A stretch of DNA of 64,000 nucleotides. It comes from Rhodocyclaceae bacterium. Its GTDB lineage: Bacteria > Pseudomonadota > Gammaproteobacteria > Burkholderiales > Ga0077523. Of this stretch, positions 1 to 7,387 are shown one piece after another. The translations under genes were made by a program, and so were the position numbers. Below the pieces are notes generated by a model, which was given only the letters and a program-made list of their open reading frames with translations, did not search any database and was not told the DNA's origin. The DNA lies in assembly GCA_020248405.1 (NCBI GenBank), contig JADCHQ010000040.1, positions 1 through 64,000 on the forward strand. The letters run 5' to 3'. Within the stretch, counting starts at the first letter, position 1. Each line of letters opens with the position of its first letter.

Positions 1-72
1 GAGGAACTGCTCGCGGCGGGTGCGCTTGCGCTTGCCTGCGTACTCCGCATCGCTGAAGCTCATCTGACTCAT
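1..72 (-). CDS. IS5-family transposase, N-terminal fragment cut by the window edge
   Basis: The visible protein begins MSQMSFSDAEYAGKRKRTRR. This is the characteristic N-terminus of IS5-group transposases (DUF772 type), which precedes the DDE catalytic domain. ATG at 72 or the internal ATG at 63 could both be the start; the second gives the common MSFSDAEYAGK start. The catalytic part lies outside the window. Transposases of this family cut and paste their own element by acting on its short terminal inverted repeats. Confidence 0.85.
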   Translation of the reverse strand, partial: MSQMSFSDAEYAGKRKRTRREQFL

Positions 73-138
73 CGGGCGCCTCGTCTTGCTATGCATTCAT
101 CATGAGACCGTATTCAACACGGCTTGTTCAGACCTTCC
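1..138 (-). mobile_element. IS5-family insertion sequence, one end only
   Basis: This is the end of an IS5-like element that continues beyond the left edge of the window. It is supported by three things. The first 24 codons of an IS5-type transposase read leftward from 72. A 16-bp terminal repeat at 123-138 reads, on the minus strand, GGAAGGTCTGAACAAG, which differs from the classical IS5 end (as I recall it) at two positions. A TTAA follows at 139-142, which fits the YTAR target preference of IS5. The element interrupts an OLD-like ATPase gene of a restriction operon. The other end cannot be seen, so completeness and activity are unknown. Confidence 0.88.
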
Positions 139-142
139 TTAA
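123..142. repeat. IS5 terminal inverted repeat (123-138) plus target TTAA (139-142)
   Basis: The outer 16 bp of the element on the minus strand resemble the E. coli IS5 terminal repeat (14 of 16 positions by eye). The next four bases, TTAA, are palindromic and match YTAR, so they are the likely target duplication. The matching copy would sit outside the window at the far end of the element. Confidence 0.8.
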
Positions 143-514
143 CTCGATTGGCAGCGTCCCGTTCAAAGTGCTACCGACCTCCGCATGAAAGGCTTCAATC
201 TCGTCCGATGTGAGTCGGAACTCAAGCTCGAAAACAGACTCGCCTTCCGGCTTCTTCCCTTGTAGCGAGATGGGGAAGTCGTGCGGCCAGTAGTAGGTCT
301 CTCGGCTGTCTACCCGATATGAGCGCAAGCGGCCAGCGTAGATCCGTCTCCCGCTGAGTGCCTGCAGGACTTCGAGTGCCGTCACTAGGGCGCGAAGGAC
401 GTTCGATTTTCCTTCGTTGTTTGGCCCGATGAGCACCGTGCTCTGCCTCACCGGTAACTTGTATGCGGTGGTAATGCTTCGGTAATTGGTTACCGAGAAA
501 GATACTAGCTGCAT
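128..514 (-). pseudogene. OLD-family AAA ATPase/nuclease, truncated by the IS5 insertion
   Basis: Only the N-terminal 125 or so codons remain, against roughly 500-700 residues for overcoming-lysogenization-defect (OLD) or SMC-like ATPases. Visible features are the opening FSVTNYRSI strand and a Walker A motif GPNNEGKSN at residues 31-39. The Walker B and Toprim nuclease regions are missing. The native frame runs to about position 140; the last residues (RKV) and the stop at 128-130 come from the IS end. ATG at 514 lies 10 nt inside the end of hsdS and has AAGGAG upstream, so the gene was translationally coupled to the restriction operon. OLD-like ATPases often travel with type I systems as accessory defence genes; that role here is inference. 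Confidence 0.82.
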
Positions 515-1920
515 TCGGCGCTCCTTGGAGATCCACTACCGCGCGAAAGCCGAAAGACTTCATGGAGAATCGCCCTACGAAGTTGGGCGCTGCCTATCTC
601 GGCAGAGGCGCTGCGCTCAAAAGCCGCAACAGTCGATAGCTGGCGGTCCACTTCGGCCACGATCCGGTCTTGCTCAGAACGAGGCGGCAGCGCGATGGGC
701 AGTTCGCGCAGGAGCCCCAACGGAGCAAACTTCTGTGTCGTTCCCTTTAGGCGAGGCCGGAGCCACGCGCACAGGACCGGAGAACTCAGCCAATGACAGA
801 GATACGCAGCTGACAGGCAATCGTCGTCGCCCTTAAAGAGCCCCACATTCTTGATGCTGAAGGGCCTCTCTGTCTTGACCTCAGTGGGATTCCCGACGGT
901 CCCAATCATGGCGAACAAGACATCGCCGCGCGCAACAGCTGATCGACGCGAAATTTCGTGGTGATCCGCCACCGAGATGTGCTTGGTGTTATCGAAATCT
1001 ATTCCGTCATCAAGCAGGTTCTTGGACGTGACCAGCGGAATACCACTGGTCACGTAAGCGGGCGTGTCGTGGGTACCGTCGCGCACGCTCGCACAGCACT
1101 GCTCGGCGCTTGCCCACACCCAGCCCTCAGGCAAGGCCGGCAACGCGCCTGTGTACTGTGTATCGGGCTCTTTGTATCTTCCTTTCGCTTGGCGCCGCCG
1201 ACCCTCGAGAACTCGTCCCAATAGCTGCGCGGCGTTTTCGTAGCTGCGACCTTCGCGGCGCGCGAGTTCGGCTTCGGTGGGCACCAGCCGGCCGTCGACG
1301 GCAGCCTTGAGAACCGCGGCCTTGTAGCGCTTGAGGTTCGCCTTGACGCGCTTGAGGTTGGCGACGGCTTCGTCGAGGCGGGAGAACTGCTTTTCGATTT
1401 CGGCGACGATGCTCGCCTGAACAGCCAGCGGAGGCAGGGGGATTTCCAGCGACTCCAAGTCGCCACGCCGCAGGTTGTTGATGTTCACCCCGAGCGCCTT
1501 CCTTGAGATCTGGCGCCAGTAGGCCGGCGCTTGCAGGAACAGGGCCAAGTAGCGAGGGTGAATGCCAGGTCGCGGACGAATCGTCGCGCAGAATGCGCCG
1601 AAGGAGACTTTCCAAGCCGCATGTAGCTGACCCGACTTACCAACAAGGTGCTTGCTGCCACTCGACGTAGCGACAACGATGTCGCCTTCGCGGAGCAGTT
1701 GATCGGGCGAGACGTTGCGCTCGGCAACGAAGACCAGGTCGGAGTCGAGGACCAACTTCGCGTCCTGGATGTTCGTTGCACGGAGCACCGGAACGAAGCC
1801 AGGTACGGGCTCTTCGCGTGCGTCCGCCTTGGGATACGAGACGCCGCGAATGAGGTCTGCCACCTCGCATAGAGGAACGATCGGCGTCCCCTCGACTTCT
1901 TCTGCAAGCACGGCCCTCAC
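505..1920 (-). CDS. hsdS: Type I restriction-modification specificity subunit S
   Basis: HsdS recognises the bipartite DNA target and bridges the HsdM and HsdR subunits. The 471-residue protein has the expected two halves. Target recognition domain 1 spans about residues 14-160. A conserved spacer starts at IPLPPLAVQASIVAEIEKQF (160-179) and continues as a helical region to about 212. Target recognition domain 2 begins near 260, and a second IALPPRSEQDRIV-like conserved region leads into a C-terminal helix. The start is GTG at 1920 and overlaps the hsdR stop (GTGA), showing translational coupling. The stop at 505-507 overlaps the start of the truncated ATPase. No frameshift is visible. The partner methyltransferase is not in the window. 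Confidence 0.93.
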   Translation of the reverse strand: MRAVLAEEVEGTPIVPLCEVADLIRGVSYPKADAREEPVPGFVPVLRATNIQDAKLVLDSDLVFVAERNVSPDQLLREGDIVVATSSGSKHLVGKSGQLHAAWKVSFGAFCATIRPRPGIHPRYLALFLQAPAYWRQISRKALGVNINNLRRGDLESLEIPLPPLAVQASIVAEIEKQFSRLDEAVANLKRVKANLKRYKAAVLKAAVDGRLVPTEAELARREGRSYENAAQLLGRVLEGRRRQAKGRYKEPDTQYTGALPALPEGWVWASAEQCCASVRDGTHDTPAYVTSGIPLVTSKNLLDDGIDFDNTKHISVADHHEISRRSAVARGDVLFAMIGTVGNPTEVKTERPFSIKNVGLFKGDDDCLSAAYLCHWLSSPVLCAWLRPRLKGTTQKFAPLGLLRELPIALPPRSEQDRIVAEVDRQLSTVAAFERSASAEIGSAQLRRAILHEVFRLSRGSGSPRSAECS

Positions 1921-4739
1921 GCCACCAACTCCCGATTCAACTCATCGATCACCTTCGGCAGCTCCGCCCCGAAGAGCTGATGCACCCTGCCGAGCCCGCC
2001 GCGCTGGTCGAACGGCGCGTAGCCAAAGTCCTCGGCCTCGATACCGAGATTGCTCGCAATGTGCTCGGCCATCTTTTCCAGCCACCAGCGCTGCTCGTCG
2101 GTGAAGCCCTTGCCCGCCGCCTGCTGCTGCGCCATCCACGCCTTGAAGTTGGCGGCCACGCGCTCGGGGTAGGGCACCAGTTCGTTCTCCTGCTGCATCG
2201 CGTAGCGCACCAGTGACACGAGGTCGGTCAGGATGCGGCGGCGGCTGGCGCCCTTGACTCGGCTGGCGTCAAGCGCGGCGTAGGCCTGCCAGAGCCGGCT
2301 TTCGGTCCACAGGTGCGGCGGGGCTTGCAGCGTGCTGGCCAGCGCCTTCAAGTCCTCGAACTTCAGCGGCGCCTTGGTGGGGCGGTTGTAGAGAATCTGC
2401 AGCGCGGTGATCTCGTCGCGGTGCTGGGCAATAAAGGCTTCGAAGCTCTGCACGATGCCCTGCGCGCGCTCGCGTGCGGCCTCGGAGAAGCCGGCTTCCA
2501 GCACGCGATCCTGCGTCACGGTGTCGATCACCAACTCCTTCTGCTGCTTGAGGCCCACGATCAGCGTGCGCAGCGCGGGGTTGGACAGCGGCTTGACCGC
2601 ATCGCGCAGCGCGGCCTCGGCCTCCTGCGGGGTGCGGTCTTCCCGCGGGTCGAGCGCCTGCACGATGCCGCGTGACAGTTCCTTGAGGCCCAGGCCGCCG
2701 GCCTCGGTGAGCACGCGGGCCTGCTCGGCGTCGGTGAGCTGGGCGTCAAGCCGCGCCAGGCGCACCGCCACGCTGGAGAGCACCTCGGGCTCCACATTGC
2801 CCAGGCTCACGGCCTGCAGCAGCGCATCCAGCGGCACGCTCTTCTTCTGGTCCATGGGGCGGCTGTCGGTCTTGTCACGCTCGCACACGCCCACGCAGTC
2901 GATGATGATGAAGCGGTCCTTGTGCACATGCTCGCCGGGGTTCACGCCGCGCAGGTCATCGTCGCTGATCACGCGCACGCCGCGGCCCTTCATCTGCTCG
3001 AAGAAGCTGCGGCTCTTCACGCTGCGCATGAACACCACGATCTCCACCGGCTTGATGTCGGTGCCAGTGGCGATCATGTCCACGGTCACGGCAATGCGCG
3101 GGTAGTAGCTGGTGCGGAAGGCCTTGATCAGGTCTTCGGGCTTGGCGCCGGTGGTGCGGTAGGTGATTTTCTGCGCGAACTCGTTGCCGCGGCCAAACTC
3201 CTCGCGCAGGATGCCCACGATGGTCTCGGCGTGGTTGTCGTCCTTGGCAAAGACCAGCGTCTTGGGCAGTTCCTCGCGCTGCGGAAAGAGATCGGTGCGC
3301 CACTTGTCGCGCAGCGCGCGGGCAATGGTGCGGATCTGATCGGGCGTTTGCACGCTGCGGTCGAGCTCTTCGGGCGCGTACTCGAAGTCGTCATCGAGTT
3401 GCCAGTCGCGCCGGGCGCGAGTGGGCTTGTCCAGCACCTGCAGCCAGTAGCCGGCCTCGACCTTGCTGCCGGCTTCGGTGACCTCGGTCTTGATGCGGTA
3501 AACGTCGTAGTTGACGTTCACGCCATCGGCCACCGCTTGCGGGTGGCCGTACTCCATCACCAGGTTCTGGTTGAAGAAGCCGAAGGTCTGCTTGTTGGGC
3601 GTGGCGGTGAGGCCAATCAGGTGCGCGTCAAAGTACTCCAGCACCTGGCGCCACAGGTTGTAGATGGAGCGGTGGGCCTCGTCGGTGACGATGATGTCAA
3701 AGGCCTCGATCGGAAACGCCGGGTTGTAGTCGATGGGCTCGGGGTCGTTGAACAGGCGCTCCACCTGCGCGGTGGATTCTTCGTCAGCTTCTTCAGGAAG
3801 CTCGCGGCCCTTGAGCATGGAGAACATGCGCTGGATGGTGGTGATGACGACCTTGGCATGCGGGTCCAGGTTGTTGCTGGTGAGGTGCTGGACGATGAAC
3901 TCCTCGCCGAACTTCCAGTTGTTGACCGGCGAGACGTACTGGTCGAACTCCTTCTTGGTCTGCTTGCCGAGGTTGCCGCGGTCTACCAGGAACAGCACGC
4001 GCCGCGCGCCGCCGAACTTGATCAGCCGGTAGATGAAACTGATGGCGGTGAAGGTCTTGCCGCTGCCGGTGGCCATCTGGATGAGGGCGCGCGGCTTGTT
4101 CTGGGCAAGGCTGGCTTCCAGGTTGCGGATGGCGGTGATCTGCGCGGGCCAGAGCCGCTGGTGATTAACCCCGTGGCCCCACTCGGTTACCAGCGGCGGC
4201 ATGGCGCGAACGCGCGTCAGGAAAGTGTCGGGGGCGTAGGGTGCCCGGCCTTCTTGGGCGGCCCTGGGGGAAGAGGCCCCGCCCAGACTGCGCTTATCGG
4301 CGGAGGGTGCAGTCGCCTCAGGGGTCGTGAGCCAGCCGACCAGGGTTTCGGGCTGGTGAAAGGCAAAGGTGGTGCGGGCGCGGGGCTCGGGGTCCAGGCC
4401 ATTGGTGAAGTGGGTTTCCGCCCCCGTGGATTCATACACAAAGGGCAGCGGACGGCGCCACGCGGGCAAGGCCGCCGGCAGGCCCTGGGCGTAGCGGGCG
4501 GACTGGGCTTCCACGCCGGTGAGGGTGGCGCCCTGCTTCTTGGCCTCGATCACGCCGGCGGCCTTGCCGTCCACATACAGCAGGTAGTCGGCAAAGCCCA
4601 GGCCGCCTTGCAGCGGAAATTCGCGCAGCGCCACACCCCGGCCGGCATGCACGTCTGCCTGGGACACATCCATCACCTTCCAGCCGGCCTGCGACAGCAG
4701 GCGGTCTATGGTTTGGCGCGCGCGTTGTTCGGGGCTCAC
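1917..4739 (-). CDS. hsdR: Type I restriction enzyme, R (helicase-nuclease) subunit
   Basis: HsdR is the ATP-driven translocase and nuclease of a type I complex. The 940-residue protein has an N-terminal PD-(D/E)xK nuclease region with D51 (GFAD) and E65-A-K67. Walker A ATGSGKT lies at 223-229, a DEAH box at 353-356, and LTATP follows at 377-381. Motifs IV-VI come next, including the VRVISDDD region and a C-terminal helical domain, in the EcoEI-like arrangement. The start is GTG at 4739 with GGGAGAGG upstream. It is the first gene of the hsdR-hsdS-ATPase operon. Residues about 143-170 are a low-complexity insert rich in A, S and P, encoded over a GC-rich inverted repeat (4255-4285). All helicase motifs look intact. 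Confidence 0.94.
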   Translation of the reverse strand: MSPEQRARQTIDRLLSQAGWKVMDVSQADVHAGRGVALREFPLQGGLGFADYLLYVDGKAAGVIEAKKQGATLTGVEAQSARYAQGLPAALPAWRRPLPFVYESTGAETHFTNGLDPEPRARTTFAFHQPETLVGWLTTPEATAPSADKRSLGGASSPRAAQEGRAPYAPDTFLTRVRAMPPLVTEWGHGVNHQRLWPAQITAIRNLEASLAQNKPRALIQMATGSGKTFTAISFIYRLIKFGGARRVLFLVDRGNLGKQTKKEFDQYVSPVNNWKFGEEFIVQHLTSNNLDPHAKVVITTIQRMFSMLKGRELPEEADEESTAQVERLFNDPEPIDYNPAFPIEAFDIIVTDEAHRSIYNLWRQVLEYFDAHLIGLTATPNKQTFGFFNQNLVMEYGHPQAVADGVNVNYDVYRIKTEVTEAGSKVEAGYWLQVLDKPTRARRDWQLDDDFEYAPEELDRSVQTPDQIRTIARALRDKWRTDLFPQREELPKTLVFAKDDNHAETIVGILREEFGRGNEFAQKITYRTTGAKPEDLIKAFRTSYYPRIAVTVDMIATGTDIKPVEIVVFMRSVKSRSFFEQMKGRGVRVISDDDLRGVNPGEHVHKDRFIIIDCVGVCERDKTDSRPMDQKKSVPLDALLQAVSLGNVEPEVLSSVAVRLARLDAQLTDAEQARVLTEAGGLGLKELSRGIVQALDPREDRTPQEAEAALRDAVKPLSNPALRTLIVGLKQQKELVIDTVTQDRVLEAGFSEAARERAQGIVQSFEAFIAQHRDEITALQILYNRPTKAPLKFEDLKALASTLQAPPHLWTESRLWQAYAALDASRVKGASRRRILTDLVSLVRYAMQQENELVPYPERVAANFKAWMAQQQAAGKGFTDEQRWWLEKMAEHIASNLGIEAEDFGYAPFDQRGGLGRVHQLFGAELPKVIDELNRELVA

Positions 4740-4817
4740 CGCCTCTCCCTTGATGTGCGTCCATGCTATCCAAAGGGCGCGGCGGTGGGAAAGGGTTTGC
4801 GCCCGGGCCAGGCCGGC

Positions 4818-5264
4818 TCAGCGGCGCTGGCCCTCGATGCGCCAGCCTTCGCCGTAGGGGTTGTTGGGGCTGTCATGGCGATACGGGCTGCCGGCACCGT
4901 AGGGGTTGTGGATGCTGTCGGGCGAATAGGGGCTGCCGTAACGGCCGTAGGGGTTGCTGACCGACTCGGGGTCGTAGGGGTTGGCGCTGAGGCGGCCGCG
5001 GTAGGTGCCCTGGCTGTCGTACAGGCGGGGGGCGTCGGTGGCGTAGGGGTTGGTGGCGGAATAGGGGCTGTAGGGGCTGCCGTACAGGCTGTAGGGGTTG
5101 TTGAGGCCGCGCGGGGCATAGGGGCTGCCGGCGCCGTAGGGGTTGGCGATGGACTCGGCCTGCAGGGGGTTGCGCGACAAGCGGCCCAGGTCTTCGGCAC
5201 GGGCCGTGGACGCCACAGGGGCAATCAGCAGGGCGGCAAGGGCAAGACGGCAGGCATGCGGCAT
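4818..5264 (-). CDS. Secreted tyrosine-rich NPY-repeat protein, function unknown
   Basis: The 148-residue protein starts with a signal peptide (residues 1-23, cleavage after ARA likely). The mature part is almost entirely repeats. NPY occurs at 41, 56, 72, 95, 104, 120 and 135, and SPY occurs at 47, 63, 111 and 126, mostly in NPYGxGSPY or NPYGxYGSPY blocks. Residues 26-75 and 89-138 look like a duplicated larger unit, each opening with (L/R)GRLS. There are no membrane segments beyond the signal and only one cysteine, inside the signal peptide. Similar NPYG-rich proteins exist in other Proteobacteria as hypotheticals, but I know no assigned function. It lies 78 bp upstream of hsdR on the same strand. 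A surface or matrix role is speculation. Confidence 0.75.
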   Translation of the reverse strand: MPHACRLALAALLIAPVASTARAEDLGRLSRNPLQAESIANPYGAGSPYAPRGLNNPYSLYGSPYSPYSATNPYATDAPRLYDSQGTYRGRLSANPYDPESVSNPYGRYGSPYSPDSIHNPYGAGSPYRHDSPNNPYGEGWRIEGQRR

Positions 5265-5571
5265 GGCGCGGGCTCCGGGGCGTGGTGATGCCGGTCATGT
5301 TGCATGCGGCAGGGGATCAGGGGGTGAGCCTTTGGGGTTGGCGGGCTACAGCGTGGGGTGTCGGTTCCGCGATGCCAGGCCGCCCTGCTCGCGCGGGAAG
5401 CCTGCTCCGCTGCATGGACCCGTTTCGGGTCTGGCAATCGCGTCAGACGGAAACCGGCCTGCACCCCATGCTGGGGGTGCCCGATTACCAGTCTCAAGTG
5501 GGCATTCCCCCAGGCGCGAGACGTGGTGGTGATGCCCCACGGGTTCTCGCTTGATCCTGCCAGTGACGGCG
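5265..5571. other. Intergenic region, no gene recognised
   Basis: This stretch separates the NPY-repeat gene from the toxin-antitoxin remnant. It should carry the promoter of the NPY gene, but no convincing -35/-10 pair is visible. An imperfect inverted repeat (GGGGGTGCCC near 5473 and GGGCATTCCCCC near 5500) could end transcription from the remnant. I found no codon pattern or conserved peptide here on either strand. Confidence 0.5.
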
Positions 5572-5771
5572 TTACTTACGGCCACGCCAATAGGCCGGCC
5601 GACGCCGGAAGTGGGCGATCGCAAAGACCACCAGCTCCGCCGGTTCAGGGCGAGGGCCGCAGCCACCGATTCCTGGAACTGTGCACCAAGCCCCTTTTGC
5701 TGCGCCTCGGAGAAGGCGCCCTGTTCAAGGAACTCGTCGCGCGCTTCCTGAAGAAAGCAACCCGGCTTCAA
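5572..5771 (-). pseudogene. RelE/ParE-type toxin remnant with internal deletion
   Basis: The first part reads FLQEARDEFLEQGAFSEAQQ and on to about 35 residues, typical of the N-terminus of ParE-family toxins. The reading then jumps: from about 5632 leftward a different frame encodes ELVVFAIAHFRRRPAYWRGR-K followed by TAA at 5572, which is a textbook ParE C-terminus. About 30-40 middle residues are missing and the two parts are out of frame, so no functional toxin can be made. It starts at TTG 5771, overlapping the antitoxin stop (TTGA), as in an intact toxin-antitoxin operon. This is a clear decayed gene. Confidence 0.75.
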
Positions 5772-5998
5772 CCGGTGATGCGACGCGCGGCCGCGAAAAC
5801 CTCATCGGCCGAAACAAGCCTGGCCTCTCCCCGCTGGTACCTGGCAATCCGGCTGGCGATTTCCCACTCCCGGGCGGCCTTCACGCCGCGGTCGGAATCT
5901 CGCTCGACCGGATCGAGGAGCTCCTGCGCCGGTAGCGCCCGTTCCTCGATGGACAGCGCGCCAGCCTTCTTGCAAAGCTCGTCGAAAAGGGCAGACGT
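5768..5998 (-). pseudogene. Addiction-module antitoxin remnant (PF09720 type), start codon lost
   Basis: The 76-codon frame contains LFDELCKKAGALSIEERALP, then a DR-rich helix and a C-terminal WEIASRIARYQRGEA segment. This is the layout of the short helical antitoxins of the putative addiction module family, which usually precede a ParE toxin. No ATG, GTG or TTG exists at the right place. The codon where a start is expected (5996-5998) is ACG, followed by TCT-GCC, so a single ATG-to-ACG change may have removed the start. The frame is otherwise open. Together with the deleted toxin, it marks a dead module. Confidence 0.65.
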
Positions 5999-6192
5999 TC
6001 GCGTCCCCCGCCAAGGCGATGGGAAGAGCCTGCTCCACCGCTTTCGCGCCCCTTGGTAGCGCTTGCGGCGGCTGCAAAGCGGCTCGAAACCCGCGGGCTG
6101 TCCTGTTGCCAACCGGATGGGGCGCGGGGCTCGATGGGTTTCGACTTCGGGCCTTACACTCCACACCATCGATCCAGTCCGGAGTCTTCGCC

Positions 6193-6930
6193 ATGCGCCT
6201 GCTGCTCCTGTGTGTGCTTTCCCTGCTCGCCGGTTCCGTGGCCGCCGCGCCGCTGGACGGCACCTGGCAACTCGACACGGCACAGGGCACGTTCACCGCG
6301 CGGCTGGTCACCCAGGGGCGGGCCGTCATTGGCACCATCGACGTGGCCGGGCGCTCCACCATCTCGCTCACCGGCACGCTGCAAGGTGACGCCGCGGCGG
6401 GGCTGGCTTCCACGGATGAGGGCGTCGGCCGCTTCGAGGCGCGGGTCCAGGGCGATGCGCTGGAGCTGGTGCTCTCCCAGGAGGATGGGCCCAATCAGCG
6501 CGCGGCGCGGTTGCCGCTCAGCTTCCGCCGCGTGCAGGCCGCCGCGCCACCCGTGCCGGGCGGCAAACCCGCCCCGGCGGCGGGCGACGCTGGCGGCGAT
6601 GCGCGCCTCGTGGGCACGTGGGAGTGGCAGGAGGTCATCAGCTCGGGCGGCGCCTCTTTCGCGCAATCGGAGTGGCTGGTGATCCGCGCCGACGGCACCT
6701 TTGCGTGGAACAAGGGCGCCGCGGCGGCGGGCGGGGCGGGCTGGTCCTACGACGGCGGTTCGGGCGGCGATGGCATGCGGGGCCGCTGGAGGGCGAGGGG
6801 CGGCGTGCTGTTCGCCCAGGGCGCCGACGGCGCCTGGATGCGCGTGGGCACCTACGGCATGACGGACGATGGCGCGGCCATGCGAATCAGCTACGACGGG
6901 GGCGACAGGCGTATCTGGCAGCGGCGGTAG
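6193..6930 (+). CDS. Secreted lipocalin-like protein, function unknown
   Basis: The 245-residue protein begins with a signal peptide MRLLLLCVLSLLAGSVAAAP (cleavage near residue 19). The mature part has two beta-rich segments. The first is LDGTWQLDTAQGTFTARLV, followed by alternating strands. The second begins near LVGTWEWQEVISSGGASFAQ after a P/A/G linker, and each starts with a GTW motif as in lipocalin-like or DUF-type small-ligand barrels. ATG 6193 is chosen because GGAG lies about 8 nt upstream and it opens the signal peptide; the frame is open further upstream. It is convergent with the candidate toxin at 6942. A periplasmic binding role is only a guess. Confidence 0.7.
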   Translation: MRLLLLCVLSLLAGSVAAAPLDGTWQLDTAQGTFTARLVTQGRAVIGTIDVAGRSTISLTGTLQGDAAAGLASTDEGVGRFEARVQGDALELVLSQEDGPNQRAARLPLSFRRVQAAAPPVPGGKPAPAAGDAGGDARLVGTWEWQEVISSGGASFAQSEWLVIRADGTFAWNKGAAAAGGAGWSYDGGSGGDGMRGRWRARGGVLFAQGADGAWMRVGTYGMTDDGAAMRISYDGGDRRIWQRR

Positions 6931-6941
6931 GCGCCAACGGA

Positions 6942-7373
6942 TCAGTCCAATCGGGCAAGCACGTCCCGGATCATTTGCTCCTGTTGCCGCGTGGTGTCCT
7001 GCGCCCCAGCTACGCAGTCGAGGGCGGCCTTAAGGGCCGTCTCATCAAGGTCGAGCTCCCACTCCACGACGCCTTGCCGCTGCAGACGGTGGAACTCGTC
7101 CACGTCGAGATCGTCCTGAGCGCGGAGGTCCACCCAGGTTTTCAGTGACAGGGCGCCGCCAGGCACGCCAAGATAAAAACCGGGATATGGATCGCCATGA
7201 AAGCAGGCTGGGTTTTTGCGCCGGCCATGGGCACGGCTGGTGAGCGTTCTCACCACCAGATCGCGGTCCGGAGGTGCTGCGAGAATGAACGGGTACTTTC
7301 GGTGCAAAACCCCGGTGGCGCGGTCCAGGTAGAACCGCTCGTGGCGGAAGATACCTCCTGGAAAGAATGCCAC
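6942..7373 (-). CDS. Candidate toxin partner of the Panacea antitoxin
   Basis: This 143-residue protein is not a family I can name with certainty. It opens with a GGIFRHERFY strand, then KYPFILAAPP and LVVRTLTSR, which together resemble the SH3-like barrel of MazF/PemK proteins. Then comes a HGDPYPGFYLGVPGG loop and a helical C-terminus ending AGAQDTTRQQEQMIRDVLARL. It starts 14 nt after the Panacea gene, in the same direction, so the two are co-transcribed. Panacea proteins neutralise unrelated toxins encoded next to them, which makes this the likely toxin. No signal peptide or membrane segment is seen. Confidence 0.6.
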   Translation of the reverse strand: MAFFPGGIFRHERFYLDRATGVLHRKYPFILAAPPDRDLVVRTLTSRAHGRRKNPACFHGDPYPGFYLGVPGGALSLKTWVDLRAQDDLDVDEFHRLQRQGVVEWELDLDETALKAALDCVAGAQDTTRQQEQMIRDVLARLD

Positions 7374-7387
7374 GAGCAGCCAGAGCC

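Noticed and set aside
2922-5288. A long plus-strand open frame opposite hsdR
   Set aside because: It is antisense to well-supported hsdR and has the low-complexity His/Val/Gly composition of a shadow frame in GC-rich DNA.
5346-5771. A single intact 141-residue protein on the minus strand
   Set aside because: Only its first third resembles ParE; the rest is out of frame with the ParE C-terminus visible in another frame, so a broken gene explains it better.
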